From assembly GCA_017410585.1 (NCBI GenBank), contig JAFQQM010000009.1, positions 62,001-126,000 on the forward strand: a stretch of DNA of 64,000 nucleotides, in the 5' to 3' direction. Within the stretch, counting starts at the first letter, position 1. Each line of letters opens with the position of its first letter. The position numbers were made by a program, and so were the translations under genes. This document shows, piece after piece, positions 1-12,700 of the stretch. Under the pieces are notes generated by a model, which worked only from the letters and a program-made list of their open reading frames with translations, searched no databases and was not told the DNA's origin. This DNA is from Clostridia bacterium. GTDB lineage: Bacteria > Bacillota > Clostridia > Oscillospirales > Acutalibacteraceae.

Positions 1-365
1 ATATTGTTTTCAAAGCTTGGATGCTCCTCGCAATACCGATCGTATTGCTTGATATCCAGTAGGATCTGCTCAAAATGCTCCTTGGAATGCCGCTGCCCGT
101 GCAGTACCTCATCTCCAAAACGCAAGATCCGCGCACGGCAGTCGGTGGCAATATGCTCCGCCAGTTCGTTGCGCGTGGCGCAGGTTTCCTCCCTCTGCGC
201 CTGCAACGATTCCATCACATCCCGATTGAGTGCCTTGCCGAGTTTTTGCATCAGCCAAGACAACGGCTTGACCTTGACCGGTGCGACCTCGATCAGCGAG
301 AGCAACAGCAACGCGCCACCGGTACCGCCGAGACCGAAGATCGCCAAGATTTCAGCGAGAGACAT
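1..365 (-). CDS. Phage small membrane-anchored protein (C-terminus cut by window edge)
   Basis: At least 121 residues are visible from the ATG at 365; the 3' end lies left of the window. One hydrophobic segment at about residues 4-25 is followed by a charged helical region with the sequence LRFGDEVLHGQRHSKEHFEQ split over two helices. I recognise this layout (N-terminal TM, then FGDEILHG...HSKEHFEQIL...YE.YC..HP) as a frequent Clostridia phage protein found next to tail and lysis genes, but I know no proven function. A holin-like or holin-accessory role is a guess from position. The start overlaps the stop of the gene before it (TAATG). Confidence 0.7.
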   Translation of the reverse strand, partial: MSLAEILAIFGLGGTGGALLLLSLIEVAPVKVKPLSWLMQKLGKALNRDVMESLQAQREETCATRNELAEHIATDCRARILRFGDEVLHGQRHSKEHFEQILLDIKQYDRYCEEHPSFENN

Positions 366-529
366 TACGTCTCACCGCCTTTCAATGCTTCTCTACGTTG
401 CTTTTCCTCGTCGGTAATCTCATACCATACCGACGCATCGGCGGCGGGCGGCAGGGTCACCGTCTTACCAAAGGTCTCGCCGTTGGTAAGCCACATACCA
501 TCGGAGGCTCGTAAGATTGTATTGTCCAT
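365..529 (-). CDS. Small phage protein, 54 aa
   Basis: ATG at 529 is preceded by GGAGG with good spacing, and the stop shares bases with the start of the next gene at 365. The protein is acidic at its C-terminus and reads as a short XkdX/YmbI-like late phage protein (MDNTILRASDGMWLTNGETF...). No enzymatic motif is seen. Tight packing between the LRR protein and the membrane protein supports its being a real late gene. Confidence 0.65.
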   Translation of the reverse strand: MDNTILRASDGMWLTNGETFGKTVTLPPAADASVWYEITDEEKQRREALKGGET

Positions 530-541
530 AGTTAAACCTCC

Positions 542-1219
542 TTACTGCACCAGCGTCCAGTTCTTGCTGGAGATGGTCGCCTTCTGCTCGTCGGTCAGCA
601 CGATGTTGGCGTGCAAGGTCAAAGTCTGCGTATCTTTGCCCGTTAGGTCAGCCAAGCCGTCAATGATGCTTTGGATGCTCTCGGCGGACAGCAAGGACGA
701 GTTCATAAACGAAAACGAACGCGCAAGCGTCCCAGCCTTGATGCGGATTTCCTTTAGTGCGATTGCACCGCTGAAAGTACCGTTCACGTTAACCAATGCG
801 CTACAATCTATCTCGCCCAATATGGTGTGCAGAGCTTGAGCATCCGCAAAGGTGCTATTGAAGTATGTCGGTTTTAACCCGCCAGCGCCCCACTCGCTTG
901 CGTCCACAATTTCAAGCGACTTCGCACTATTAAAAGCATATTGGAGAGAGGCGGTATTATTTGCCGTATTTCCTTTTAATGTCACCTTTTTAACGCCAGT
1001 CGCAAATCGCACCAATCTGTTGGCGTTTTCCATAAAGTTTGGAGCGATAATCGTCAACTCATATCCTTCTGGAAAGGTTGCGCTGTTGAACAAATAGTCC
1101 AAATTCGTGGCGTATTGAAAAACATCTTCGCCGCCCTCGGCTTGCCCTGCGGCATAGCCAGCGTCGTAGACTTTCTGCTCATTCTCGGCAATTACCGCCA
1201 GTTTTTCCGCAATACTCAT
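542..1219 (-). CDS. BspA-like leucine-rich repeat tail-associated protein
   Basis: 225 residues. After a helical N-terminus (about 1-30) come repeats with regularly spaced L/I and N, of the type 'LEIVDASEWG', 'LHTILGEIDCSALVN', 'IALKEIRIKA', which match the BspA/LRR_5 style. The C-terminus ends in a TxxQTLTLH...VLTDEQKATISSKNW motif typical of such proteins in gut Firmicutes and their phages. ATG 1219 overlaps the tail-fibre stop (ATGA) and has GGAGG upstream. Its place just after the tail fibre suggests a receptor-binding or adhesion role on the virion; that is inference. Confidence 0.75.
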   Translation of the reverse strand: MSIAEKLAVIAENEQKVYDAGYAAGQAEGGEDVFQYATNLDYLFNSATFPEGYELTIIAPNFMENANRLVRFATGVKKVTLKGNTANNTASLQYAFNSAKSLEIVDASEWGAGGLKPTYFNSTFADAQALHTILGEIDCSALVNVNGTFSGAIALKEIRIKAGTLARSFSFMNSSLLSAESIQSIIDGLADLTGKDTQTLTLHANIVLTDEQKATISSKNWTLVQ

Positions 1220-3702
1220 TCAGCCTCGCCTCCAATCAGTTCGGTCTGGATAGCGATGATGCTATCGAGGGCGGTTTCGATATCACCCACCAAGTCGTCT
1301 ACTCCCAACCACGCCAAAGCCGCCGCTTTTTGCTCGGCGGTTAATGTTTCGGTATTGGTGGTAAGTCCTACCTTGATGGCGTAGTCCAAGTTGGCTGGTA
1401 CAATAGGACGGCGTGCGCTGGTTTTAGCATCAATTTCACCGTTATTTGCGGAAGCAATATACAAGTAGCCGGTTGTTGGATATACACCAACGCCGTATGC
1501 GCCAGGATTTACTTTTACCGCGCCAGCCTTGTCCGCCCCATCGGGGTAATCAGTAGCGCCAATAGCGCCAAGCCACGCCAAAACCGCCGCCTTTTCCTCA
1601 TCTGTCAAGTCTTCCTTGTTGTCGGTAAGTCCAACTTTTACCGCCTTACTCAAAAGCGCGGGCGTAATAGCAAACTGCGTTGCCGCTTGCGCTTCTATCT
1701 GCTCATCAGTGGCGGGGTTAATCACAAGCGCGTTATCACTTTGCTTTCGCAAGCCGTTGCCAACCTTAATTACGCCCGCTTCGGTAGTGCTTGCGTAATC
1801 CGTAGCACCAACCGCACCAAGCCAAGCAAGTGCGGCGGCCTTTTCCTCATCGGTCAGCGTTTCGGTGTTGGTGGTGATACTTGCCTTTAGTGCCTTATCA
1901 AGCCACCCCAAAGTGACGGCGGTATACTTGGCGTTTGTTCTTTCTATAACGTTGTTAAGCAAATAATCATTCGGTTGCTGTAGTCGCAAACAGCCATTGG
2001 AGACGACAATTTCCAAGCCATAATTAAGTGCCGACAGTTTCACCAAGCCTGCATCCCCGCCGGCGGTTGCGAGCGACGGCTGTGCCGCAAATAATCTGCC
2101 TTCACCATCCACACCGACCGGCGAGGTCATCTCATTCGTCTTTGCAACCGGATAGATCAACAAACCGCCGTTGGGGATCGCGTCCACGTACTTCCGCGTA
2201 TCCACCACATAACCGAGCATCACCTCACCGGCATCGGAAAAGACCGTGGTATACGGATACAGCGTAGGTGGTAGGCGGTCGGTCATGGTTTCCACCGCGA
2301 TGATCGAACTGTTGCGGTCGTACGGCTCATACGCCGTCGCCGCTTCGCCGACCTCAATTTGGATCTGCACCTTAAAATTGTTAAAACTCGTACCGGCTTC
2401 CGCCCAAAACCACGTACGGTCGATGGCTTCTTCGGTCATAATACCGGTCTGGCTTTCGCCAGACAGTCTACAACTGAGCCAGCCGTTATCCCTGTTGGCG
2501 TATTGGCCGATATAAAACACCGGCGTCGTGCTTCCTGCCGTAAACGTTCCGCTGACCTTTTTGGTTGAGATCGTAATCGGCGTCCCGACCCCCGATGCGA
2601 TTCTCGTTTCCGCTCCGCTATCCGTAGCATTTAGCGGAATCGGGTACAGTTTGCCGCTTGCGGGAACAACACCGTTCAACAGATAGGTATCCTCATCGGC
2701 GATATACTGGATGGAAAACTTGTCGATTGCCATCTTTGCGGCTCGCAGATTGCCATTCAGCAGATTCTTGCCGCGAATATACAGATTTTTCGCACCGTCT
2801 GCCAGTTGCAGGCCCGCCATCCGGCGGGCGGACGAATATGGGAGTACCGCCGTGCCACCGTTAACCACCTTAATGATCGGCGGAGCGTTATCTTCGGCGG
2901 CATCCTCGGCGCGGTTGGCGGCTCCTTCAGCACGGTCGGCGGCATCCTCAGCGCGGTCGGCGGCCGTGTTTGCATCCGTAGCCGCCGTCTCCGCTTTGGC
3001 TTTTTCTGTTTCTGCGGCACTTTGCGCTGTTTCTGCGGCGGTTTTTGCTGTCCCCGCTTCAGAAGCGTAACCCTGTGCAGATTCTGCATAGCCCTCTGCA
3101 TTCCCAGCCGCTTGCCATGCACTGCCCATTGCTACTACGGCGTCATTTCTCGCACCATCCGCATTGGAAGCATATATCGCCGCGTTCACCGCGCTTTGCT
3201 CCGCTTCCGTCATATCCTGTCGCGCATCCGCTTCGTATTGCATGGCCTTGGCTTCCGCCGTCTTCGCCGCCGCAGCGGCGGCAGCCGCTTGGTTGTAATT
3301 ATCCAACGTCTGGTCCACAAACTGCTGCCACAGATCGCTGTCCGGTGCAGGAATATCCTCACCGACCGCTTCGTGATCATATATCACGTACGGCACCGAA
3401 TGCGTGTAGTACCGGCATCCCTCGCCGGTTGCCTCCAGCGTCAACTTACCGATCGGCTCGGCAGTAATGGCCGCATCGACCGCCAGTTCGCCGTTGCCGT
3501 CCACCAATCGGGTAATACCCTCGCACAACTCCGGCGTAAAGGTCGCACGGATCACCAGACCCGCCCACGCCGGCGGCACGGTCAGATGCAGTGTTTCCAC
3601 GCCGTAGGAATCCTTGCCGCCGAGCATCACCGGCGACGGCGAAAGTCTATATTCGGTTGCGCGGCCTTCCTTCTCCACCGCCAATACCTTGAGTTCGATC
3701 AT
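1216..3702 (-). CDS. Tail fibre / receptor-binding protein with coiled coil and C-terminal repeats
   Basis: 828 residues from ATG 3702, which has GAGGAGG upstream; an in-frame extension to 3789 would overlap the gene before it and is not used. Residues 1-130 resemble a baseplate/tail-attachment beta domain. Residues about 140-275 are an Ala/Glu-rich heptad region (AETAQSAAETEKAKAETA) that should form a trimeric coiled coil. Beta-rich segments follow, and about 600-810 hold three copies of an L-T-D/A-E-E/Q-KAAA/V-LAWLG repeat. This layout is typical of Firmicutes phage fibres. It sits between the giant ejection protein and the LRR protein and is probably the host-recognition device. Confidence 0.85.
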   Translation of the reverse strand: MIELKVLAVEKEGRATEYRLSPSPVMLGGKDSYGVETLHLTVPPAWAGLVIRATFTPELCEGITRLVDGNGELAVDAAITAEPIGKLTLEATGEGCRYYTHSVPYVIYDHEAVGEDIPAPDSDLWQQFVDQTLDNYNQAAAAAAAAKTAEAKAMQYEADARQDMTEAEQSAVNAAIYASNADGARNDAVVAMGSAWQAAGNAEGYAESAQGYASEAGTAKTAAETAQSAAETEKAKAETAATDANTAADRAEDAADRAEGAANRAEDAAEDNAPPIIKVVNGGTAVLPYSSARRMAGLQLADGAKNLYIRGKNLLNGNLRAAKMAIDKFSIQYIADEDTYLLNGVVPASGKLYPIPLNATDSGAETRIASGVGTPITISTKKVSGTFTAGSTTPVFYIGQYANRDNGWLSCRLSGESQTGIMTEEAIDRTWFWAEAGTSFNNFKVQIQIEVGEAATAYEPYDRNSSIIAVETMTDRLPPTLYPYTTVFSDAGEVMLGYVVDTRKYVDAIPNGGLLIYPVAKTNEMTSPVGVDGEGRLFAAQPSLATAGGDAGLVKLSALNYGLEIVVSNGCLRLQQPNDYLLNNVIERTNAKYTAVTLGWLDKALKASITTNTETLTDEEKAAALAWLGAVGATDYASTTEAGVIKVGNGLRKQSDNALVINPATDEQIEAQAATQFAITPALLSKAVKVGLTDNKEDLTDEEKAAVLAWLGAIGATDYPDGADKAGAVKVNPGAYGVGVYPTTGYLYIASANNGEIDAKTSARRPIVPANLDYAIKVGLTTNTETLTAEQKAAALAWLGVDDLVGDIETALDSIIAIQTELIGGEAE

Positions 3703-3758
3703 CCCGATTCCTCCTCGTTGGGTATCCCCGCCGCCTCTCGGCGGCGGGGTCTCCCTTC

Positions 3759-6700
3759 TTACTTTTGTTTTCTTGCCTCTGAACGCCAATCATTCAGTTT
3801 GTCGGCCAGATCATTGTACATTCCGCTTTCCCGCAGGAAGGATTTGATTCGCCGTTGTTCGGCGGTATCGTCGTCCAAATAGGCTTGGATATACAACGCC
3901 TTAAACTGTCGTGTCAAACTACTGCTAATGGCAGAGCGTGCCTTCTTTTTCGCGTTGAAGGCGCTTTCGCCGGCGGCCGTGTACTCGTCGATCTTCTGCT
4001 GGTACAAACTCGATACGATCTCCAACGCGTTGTCTGTACCGCCACCTGCAAACGCCTCGCCTACGTCTGATGCAGAATACAAACTCGGCGTACTTGACGT
4101 CGAGGCGGTGGCGGAAACGTCCCGCTCACCGGCCAGTCGCTCAATATCGGCGGCGGTGAGAATACCATCGTATCGGTCAGCCAAAACGTCCCGCGCTTTT
4201 TCATACTGCGCCGTATCTCCGATCAATGCCGCCCGTGCAATGGAATCCAGTTTGTTCTGCAGATAATCGTACTCACCACGCACCGCGCGGATCGCGGTAT
4301 CCTCATCGATCTTCCCTTCCGATTGTAACACGCCGGCAGTATGCGACATCGCACTAAAATCGCCTAAAACCGCTTTAGCGGCCGCACTTTTTACGCGGGG
4401 ATCATAGGTGCGGATCGCTTGGCTGACCGCCGACAGATACGCCTCTTCGCTGTCATAGCCGGAACGCGCCTTTTCTGTCCGCGCTTCATCGCCGCTCATC
4501 ACAGCACGATAGAGCGAGTGCGCTTTACCGCGATCGATCTCCGTCCCGCTACCGCCGTCGTTTCCGCCAAACAACAGTGCTGTCGTATTCCAGATCGCCC
4601 GCACCTCACGGATGACATTTTTTACCGGAATACCAAACAGAGAAAACACGCTGGCCAGCGATTGGATCTTCTCCCCCGTCGAAACCTTCTCGCTACCCAA
4701 TTTCTTGAAAGCGGAGACAACGTCGGAGGCCAGCGACATATCCGGTCGCTCAATGTCGTAACCGGTCACGATCAGCGAAACGATATCCCTCACGTACGGC
4801 ATCATACTAAACGGCAACATATCCACCCACACGTCGGAAACACTTTCCAACCATTTCTCCAAAAAGGTCTCGTCCTCGTCATCGTCGCGCATAGCATAAA
4901 CGATAGAGGCCAACGCATTGGCAAGAATGATCGAGACATAAACGGGCGCCACCGTTTTGGCAAACCGCCGAATCGCCGCCTTTTTATTGCCGTCCCACTC
5001 CCGTGCCAATTGCACAACGGCATTCGACAGCATATTGTAGGACAAGGTCGGCTCACCCATAAACTGCGTTAGCATCCGGTCCAGCGTATTTTTACTGCGC
5101 ATCACACCGCTACGAGATAATACCGAATCGTATACCTGCGTTTTGGCGATGACCTCAGTAAACCGCTGACCGCACGCTTGAAAGAATTCCTCTGTGCCGG
5201 GTTGTAAATCGGTGGTATCGGCGATCTCCCGCTCCACCGCGCGACCGATGAGCGTCCAGCCGAGTTTATCCGCCAATTCCGCGCCCTTCATAAAGATCTC
5301 GTCGCGGTACTGTGCGTCGGTGAGAAGGCCTTTGGCTTTGGCTTTAGCCCCTACATACTCGCGGGCTGTGATATATTCACTACCGCCGCGACCGCCGCCA
5401 ACGTCGAAACCGCCCATCTCCTTGACCAACGTCACACCCGGTGCATACTGCCGCATCCATTCATAGGTCTTGAGAGTCTGTTCCTGCTCGCTCTGCCGCG
5501 CGTTTTTGTTTGTATTCGGGCGCGCACCGGCAAAATATTTCGGCTCGATCACCGCCATGGCACGCACGATAGCCGTCGGCTGCTGTACCACCACGGATGC
5601 CGACAGACCGACAGCCGTCTTTTTGAAATTGCTAAACGCCTTTTCTGCCAAGCCCGTACGCGACGGCGAGGAAATGACGCCGCCGTTAACGTCTCGCACA
5701 AAATCCGAGAAATACTGGACGGCTCCTTCTCCGAATTTTCCTCGCATCTTTGCGCGGATCGACAAGTCGTCGCTTTCATTCACGTATTCGCTATGATTAA
5801 ATACGCGTTGCAGATTCTCGACAGGCAACACCATTCCACAATATTGCGACATCGTCTCTACGTGCTGTGCCCATACGTCCTCATAGCCACGCAGTACCAA
5901 CGGATTCTTTGCGTTCGGCTTTGTCTGCTTGGTCATACCGGTATTTTTCAGAGACGTCGGCGTGGCGGTCTGTTGCAACGCGTCATTGACTGCGCTACGA
6001 TACTCTGCCGCCGTCTGCATCGGGAAATATACCTTTTCCATAAACAGATCAATACCATACAGTTCTCTCGATACGCGGTTTCCGCTCTTGGCCAACGTGT
6101 CGGATAAATAGGCCTGCGTTGCTTCCACAAATGCGCGCTGTTCATCAGTCAACGTCTTACGGATCGCGTCCAACGTTTGCTCGGTCACCCGATACGCATA
6201 TTCTTCCTGATGCACCATCTGGATGATGCCGTACTTGTCTCGCGGGAAGGTCTCTTTTGAATCAAACACAAGACCGCCTTCTTGCATGTGCGGTAGCGCT
6301 TTATCACGGCGGGATAAGGCATATACGGCCATCATCTGTTGCAGGTTGAGGCGAATCGTCTTACCGTCGGCACAAGGGAAATCATACGTCTGCTTTTGAT
6401 CCCACGTATCGTAGCCGTATCTTTTGCGCTGTTCCTGCAAGAAACGGGTACCGTCCTCTTTGATCTGCGCATACGTATTCTGACCACGCATCAATCCCCA
6501 GTACAGTTCACGGAAGGTTTCCGACCCGACCCGCTCAAAGGCATAAACTGGGGTGGTATTATTCCATTGCATCTTCTCTGCGGTGAGCAACCATTCGGCC
6601 TGCTGATCTTTCCCGCGCGGAACGGCGGCGTCCATCTCCTCGGCGACCGCGTGTGCCGTATCCAACACGCTCTGTTTTTTCTGATCGCCAAACAGCCGGT

Positions 6701-9700
6701 CCGCTTGAGACGCGGTATGTTGCAACATACTCAGCACCTCGGCGATTTTGTATAATTGATCGTTGGTCAGCCCGTCGCGCGTCACGCCGAGCAGATCCTC
6801 GGATAGCACCTCGATGGCATTCAGCGTCTGTTTCACATATTCGTTTTCCTGCACATAACTTTCACCTGAGGATAATAACGCTTGCACGTTTCGCTTCAAT
6901 TCGCTCAAAACGGTGGGGACGTCCGTCAACTGCAGACGCGCGCGTTCCCGAGAAAACAGGTCGGATAATTTTTCCTCCAATCGCTCCAATTCGCGGTCGA
7001 TTGCGGTCGTATCCGCAAAGCCCTCGACCGCTCGCTTTGCCGCATTTTCACGAATGCGAAGCAGTTCCGCGTACCGTTTCACTAACGGCCGCTCCTGCTC
7101 GTTGGCCAGTTTAGCACCAAGGCGGACGATGGTCTCCGGCGTGATCTCACCCTGCATCAGCATATCGGACATATACAGCGACGAGGTAACCGCCTCCTGC
7201 AGTTCCGATTTGACGTTGCGGTTTTTACTGCCGGCCAACAGTTTGCTACGCAACTGACGGGTAACGCGGTAGACCCGCTCGGTCAGTGCCTGCCGCTCCT
7301 GTTGCTCGCGGCGCGCTTTCATCAGCTCACGGCCCTCCTGCTGCGCCTGCTTATAGGCGCGCTTGTTCAGATCTTGCAACACCTGACGGATGGGTGCCAA
7401 CGACTGCATTTTCAACAACGACGCATCGTGAAGTTGAACAGACTCCGCCGCCGATTTTGCCTCGGCGGAAATCCGCTCGAACTCGCGGTAATAATCCGCA
7501 TCGCGTGGGCCTTTGCGGGTAAACATCTCGTGCAGTTGCTTGTTGAGTTCCGTAAGCTTTGCTTCGGTCTCCTCCACCGCCTGCAGACCTTGACGGTACC
7601 GTTCCAACAGTTCGCGGTCTTTTCCCGACAGGCTGTCGCTGTCCAGCAGCTCGGCAAGCGCCTCCCGTGCCGACCGATCGGGACGGGTGGAAAATTTCTT
7701 GTTGACATTTTGCTCTGTATGTGCTAAAGTATTCTTGGACATAGAGCCGATGGCTGAATCAACACCATTCGTGGTGCTGCCAGCAGATGTAGGCTCTGTG
7801 TCCTTTATTTTTGTCAGGACAAATTCAGTGCCTTCATGCGTAAGCACACGAACGGCATGGACTCTGCCTGCATCTCCGTAAAGAACGGAAACGGCAATAT
7901 TGCCAACAACACCGTTGAGCGTTGCGGGTGCAGCGAATGTGACGGAGGGATAACCTTCGCCCTTATGGTTTCTGTGACCACTTATAGCCTTGCCTCGCTT
8001 CAGGATGTACGGAGAGGCTATCAAGGCCGCAGCCTCTGCATCACTGGTAACATAATTAGTCATCTTGCTCAGTGCTTTCTTGTCGAAATTGATGCTACCA
8101 AAATCCTGTCTCTCGATTTTGTAACCAAACCTATTGCGGAGTATTTCGTCAAGCTCTACATAGTACGGTTTTCCTACCTTACCATCATAGTTGACACTTG
8201 TGGCGGACTTCATGGCATTCACTTCATCAAGATGCTGTCGCAACTGGTTTTTAATGGAACTGTGATTATCGCTATCCCACGCAATGTCCCACGAAAGCAC
8301 CTCTCCACGACTTTGATACTTCACCTCGCCGGTCGTGCCGGTTTCGGTCGCGGTGGTTTTGGCCGCCTGCGCGTTCTGCGAGGCATCCAGCAAAGCCGCC
8401 GACCACAGCTCCACCAGCTTGTCCATCGAATCGGTCATTTCCGCGACGATACGACCGGCATCGGTTTCCGCTTGCACACCGTCGTAATATTTCAAAGCCG
8501 ACTTCAGCTTGCCGAAAAACTTTTTCAGCCACGAAAGCACCTTGGTATGCAGCGGCTTATCCTGCTTGGCAAGGCGGGACAGACTCTCCTCCAGGTGCTC
8601 GCTCGTGAGGAAGGTCTCGGCACAGTCGCAGATCACTTCCTCGTAAACGGCATCGTCGCTGAGATCGGTTTCCCCGGCGGCCGCCAGCTCCGCGCGCTTG
8701 GCCGCCATCATATCCGCAATATCCTGCTTATTCAGCGACAACTCTTTCACGAGGAAATCCGAAAACCGTTTGAACTGATGCTGCGACCAGTCCGCGACGA
8801 AGTGGGTCAACTCGTGCGCGGCGGTGAACAGAATGGTGCCGCTGCCGCTGATACCGGCGCGAATGTCCAGCCAGATATCGTTGGTACCGACGTAATACAA
8901 CCCGCTCGTGTGACTTTTTTTCAGGTCGGGGTTGACATTTACGGACTTTTTGGATATACTGTTATTAGCATCGATGATGGTTTGAACCAGCTTGGGCAAT
9001 TGGAGCCCTCTGCTCGTAAACCACTTCGGTGCTTTTTTTGTGCTGGCATCCAACAGCTTTCCGTTGTTGATCTGCTCCACGATATACGCTTCTATTCTGT
9101 TTTTACCACTGGCAGAAGTTTTACTATAAAGGCTGGCGATCTTATTAACGACCGTTCGACCATTTCGTTTGTTGATATGAACGGCGGCGATTACATCGTG
9201 GCCGTTTTTATCCTCCAATTCGGTTAACGCCACAAAGCTGTTGGGTACACTTCCCGAAAATAAGAGTATCGGATCATTTAATTGTTCCGGCAATTTGGCA
9301 ATTTCGCTCAGCGAGATTTCGTGAGCAGCATCACCTTTCCCGCCGGTAACTTTTACCACACAATCCTCATACATTATAAGTTCGGCAGCAGGAGATCCGT
9401 GTTTAACGAAAACGTCCGGTGTTGTGCCCAATTCAAAATATCGACCATTATAAGAGCCGTTTTTCACACCGCCACCATTGAGCCAATCATTTAATTGGGC
9501 GCCAAGATCCTCCCGAAGTTGCATTTTTACACCGCCGTTTTCGGCGGTGTTTTTGTTTTGGAACGGCATCGAGGTGCGGGAGTCGAACAGGTGGAAGTGC
9601 ACACCGAGCGCCTTGCCGAGCTGCTCCAGCGCCTCGATCTGCGCTTTCTGCTTTTTGGTGAGTTGCATCCCATCGACGGCGGAGGTATCCACCCCGCTCT

Positions 9701-12700
9701 CGGAGATCTTCGCCTTGCGGGCGGCGTTGAGCGCCGCTTTTTTCTGCTCAGCCAATTCGGCCGCCGCCTTCCCCGCCTCATACGCAACGTGCCGTTGCTC
9801 GGCCGAGAACGAGGGAGAAAGCGGTACCCGCTCCGCCGTGTATTCGCTCGTTGCGCCGCGCTTGCCGTAGTTCCACGCCAGCGCAAAGGATGCGGAATAG
9901 ACCGACGGATCGTCACCCTGCCGGAAACCCTTCAACATCAATTCCGCCGAACTGCCGTCGTAACCGGCCGTCCGGATACTGCCGACCAACGTCGCCTCCT
10001 CGCGGGAGGAAAACTGCATTTCACCAAGCGGCACGTTCTTGGTCTCGCCGTCGGCGGTACGCACTTTCACCTGCACGTTTTCGCCGCCATCGGACGTTTG
10101 GATTCCCTCGACCGTGACCGCTTCGCCGCTATCCTTCAAACGGGATCGGCCATCTTCGGATACAGAAAGCAATTCGCCGGCATCGGCTTTTTGATATAAT
10201 GCGTTGCGGCGGTTGACGGAAGAATCCGCATTACCAATCACTTCCGCATAAGTATCCGTCACAGCCGAACGCCCGATCACCTCGGCCGCCTGTTCATCCG
10301 TAAACTCTGCTCCCATCGATTCGTCGGCCAAATAGGAGGCAATACGGCGGGCGTCTCTCCCGCCGACGCCTTTTTCTTTCAAGACAGTATAAAAATCCGC
10401 CGCATTTTGCTGTTGGCGGTAGTTATCAAGATGCCACTGCAGGCGACCGACGGACAGATCGGAAGGGTTGGCCGCCGTCTTTTCTGCCACCTGTTGCATT
10501 TTTTGATCGTTCAACTGCTTGGCCAGTTCATACAAAGCGGCATCTTTGCCGGATTTCTTCAGCCGGTGACCGGTCTCTGTATCCGCTTGGCGGTTGGCGA
10601 AATAGTTTGCAAACGATACGCCGCCACCCATCACGCCGCCGGAAAGGAAACCGCCGAGACCCGCTTCGACCAACTGACCGAGCGCATCGATAAACGCCTG
10701 CTTTTGGGCGTCCTCTTGGCTCATCCCTTCCTCGGTCACATAGCGTTGGATCGCCTGCGACATCTCCGACTGACCGGCCATGATCACGCAGTCGGCAAGA
10801 ATATTCGACAGTTCGGTAGCCAGTTCTTCGCTGGCTTCTACGCCGCCCTGCGTCAACATATTTTTAACCGCTTGGCGAATCAGATGCTCACTCCCCTCCG
10901 CCGCCGTATTCAGCAAGCGGTCGATGGAGAACTTTTCAAAGATATACTCCGACATACCGGCCGCCAACGCACCGCCGACGATCTGGCTTTGCGAGGCACC
11001 ACGGTCATACAGATTTTTTGCCTTTTGTGCGGCGGCACCGCTCGACGCTACGACGCTGTAAAGACTTCCCATCGTAGCAATACCGACCGCCGAATCTGCA
11101 ATTGACATACCGGTATTATAGAGGAACGACGGCACGTTAACACCAAGTACCTCCCAGCCCTCGGTCGCCTCGGCGATCGCGCCGCCGATCGCCTCGCGGG
11201 TACCGGTGGCATAATTGAGCATTCCGTAATAATCGCTATACGGATCCACGCCCTTGCCAGCAAGCGTATCGACAATAGCTCCGCCCGCCGCCACCACGCC
11301 ACCGACCAGATTTGCCGGAACCGTGTGGAGACTTTGGACGGCGCCGACGGGAATGGCCGCCCACGCCGGCATCGAGGCATACATCTTTTGAGTATCCTCA
11401 ATCTGTTTTTGCTGGAATCGTTTCTCCAAAACGCCTTCCATTCCCTGCATAAACGCCGCCGCATCCGACTCTCCGTATCCGGAAAAAGCCGCCGCTTGGA
11501 TCTTCACCTCATCATCGGTCATCAGATCCCAGTGGTTGGCATTACCCACCGCCATCATATTCTGCAGGCGCGGGTCGGAGGTCATAAAATTTCGACCGGC
11601 GGCCGTGTAGTCTTTCACCGCATGGTAAAACGCGACGGGGTTGTTGATGGCCTGCGAGCCGACGTATTCCGCCTTTAATTGATTCAACTGCGAGCCGTTG
11701 GCGTATCGGTACTGCAGTCCTTTCTCTGCCGCCCATTTATCCACGTCGGCGGCGGAGATCTCGTTATTATAGAAGGCGTCAATAACGGCGTTGACCTCCT
11801 GCTCTCGATCAACATAGGACGCCACGTCGGCGGCCGTATAAGTATCGTACCCGGTATCGCCGGCGAACTTATAGTATTTATCGACGTTATACTGTCCGTG
11901 CTCATAGGCGTTGACTGCGACCTGCAGATCGTTCCGCTCGGACAACAACGCTTTGATGGCGGCATCATTCGTCCCGCGCGAAAGTCCTTTTCGGCGAGAA
12001 TTGGAGGGTGTGTTTTCAATCTCGTTGCTCTTCCGCAGTTCGGCAATCTCCGCCTCGATCTCTGCCAGACGTTTGCGATTTTGCTCGTTTTCGCGCAGAC
12101 GAGTCACCGAGCCGGCCGCCACGCTCATACCGGAAAGCACGTCCATCTCCGCGCGCAATGCATCGGAAGGCGCGGTATTGTACTGTTGCTGCAGTTTTAA
12201 CATAGAAGCATACTGCTCACCGGCGGTATGACCATACGGGCTTTGATCCTGCAAAATGGAAGATCGAACAACGTCTGCATATTCATCGGCATTCCACTGT
12301 TCGATCACCTTGGACCATTTGCCGGCGTCTTCGCTCGCATACTTACCGAAATCGGCATACTGCGAATCCATCATCGCCAGCGAATCCTGCAAAGACTTGA
12401 CCGCCTCCGCGTCGTAGGAATGTAGGCCGGAAGACAGAATCGTGCGCAACTGAGCGGCGACGGGAGTATACTCACTCTGCCAGCCGGCAACGGTGTCCTG
12501 CCATTCCGCGTAGTCTGTGCGGTATGGCACGGCGGCCTTATCCAGCGTGGTCTTAAAATCCGCAAACGACGAGGCCGCAGGATCGTATTTCAAACCCGAT
12601 AATGCCCGCTCTGCCGCATAACGATCGTTGAAACTCTGCGCGGCCGTGTTATAGTTTCTCTGCAACTGCGAGGACAACGATTGAATGCGACGAGTATTAT

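Noticed and set aside
1..540. Left prophage boundary and lysis cassette
   Set aside because: No copy of the ssrA 3' end and no endolysin are visible here; both must lie left of the window.
7836..9227. 463-codon plus-strand frame
   Set aside because: It lies antisense inside the 3012-aa phage gene, has no ribosome site and gives a low-complexity Arg/His/Gly-type protein; a mirror of codon bias.
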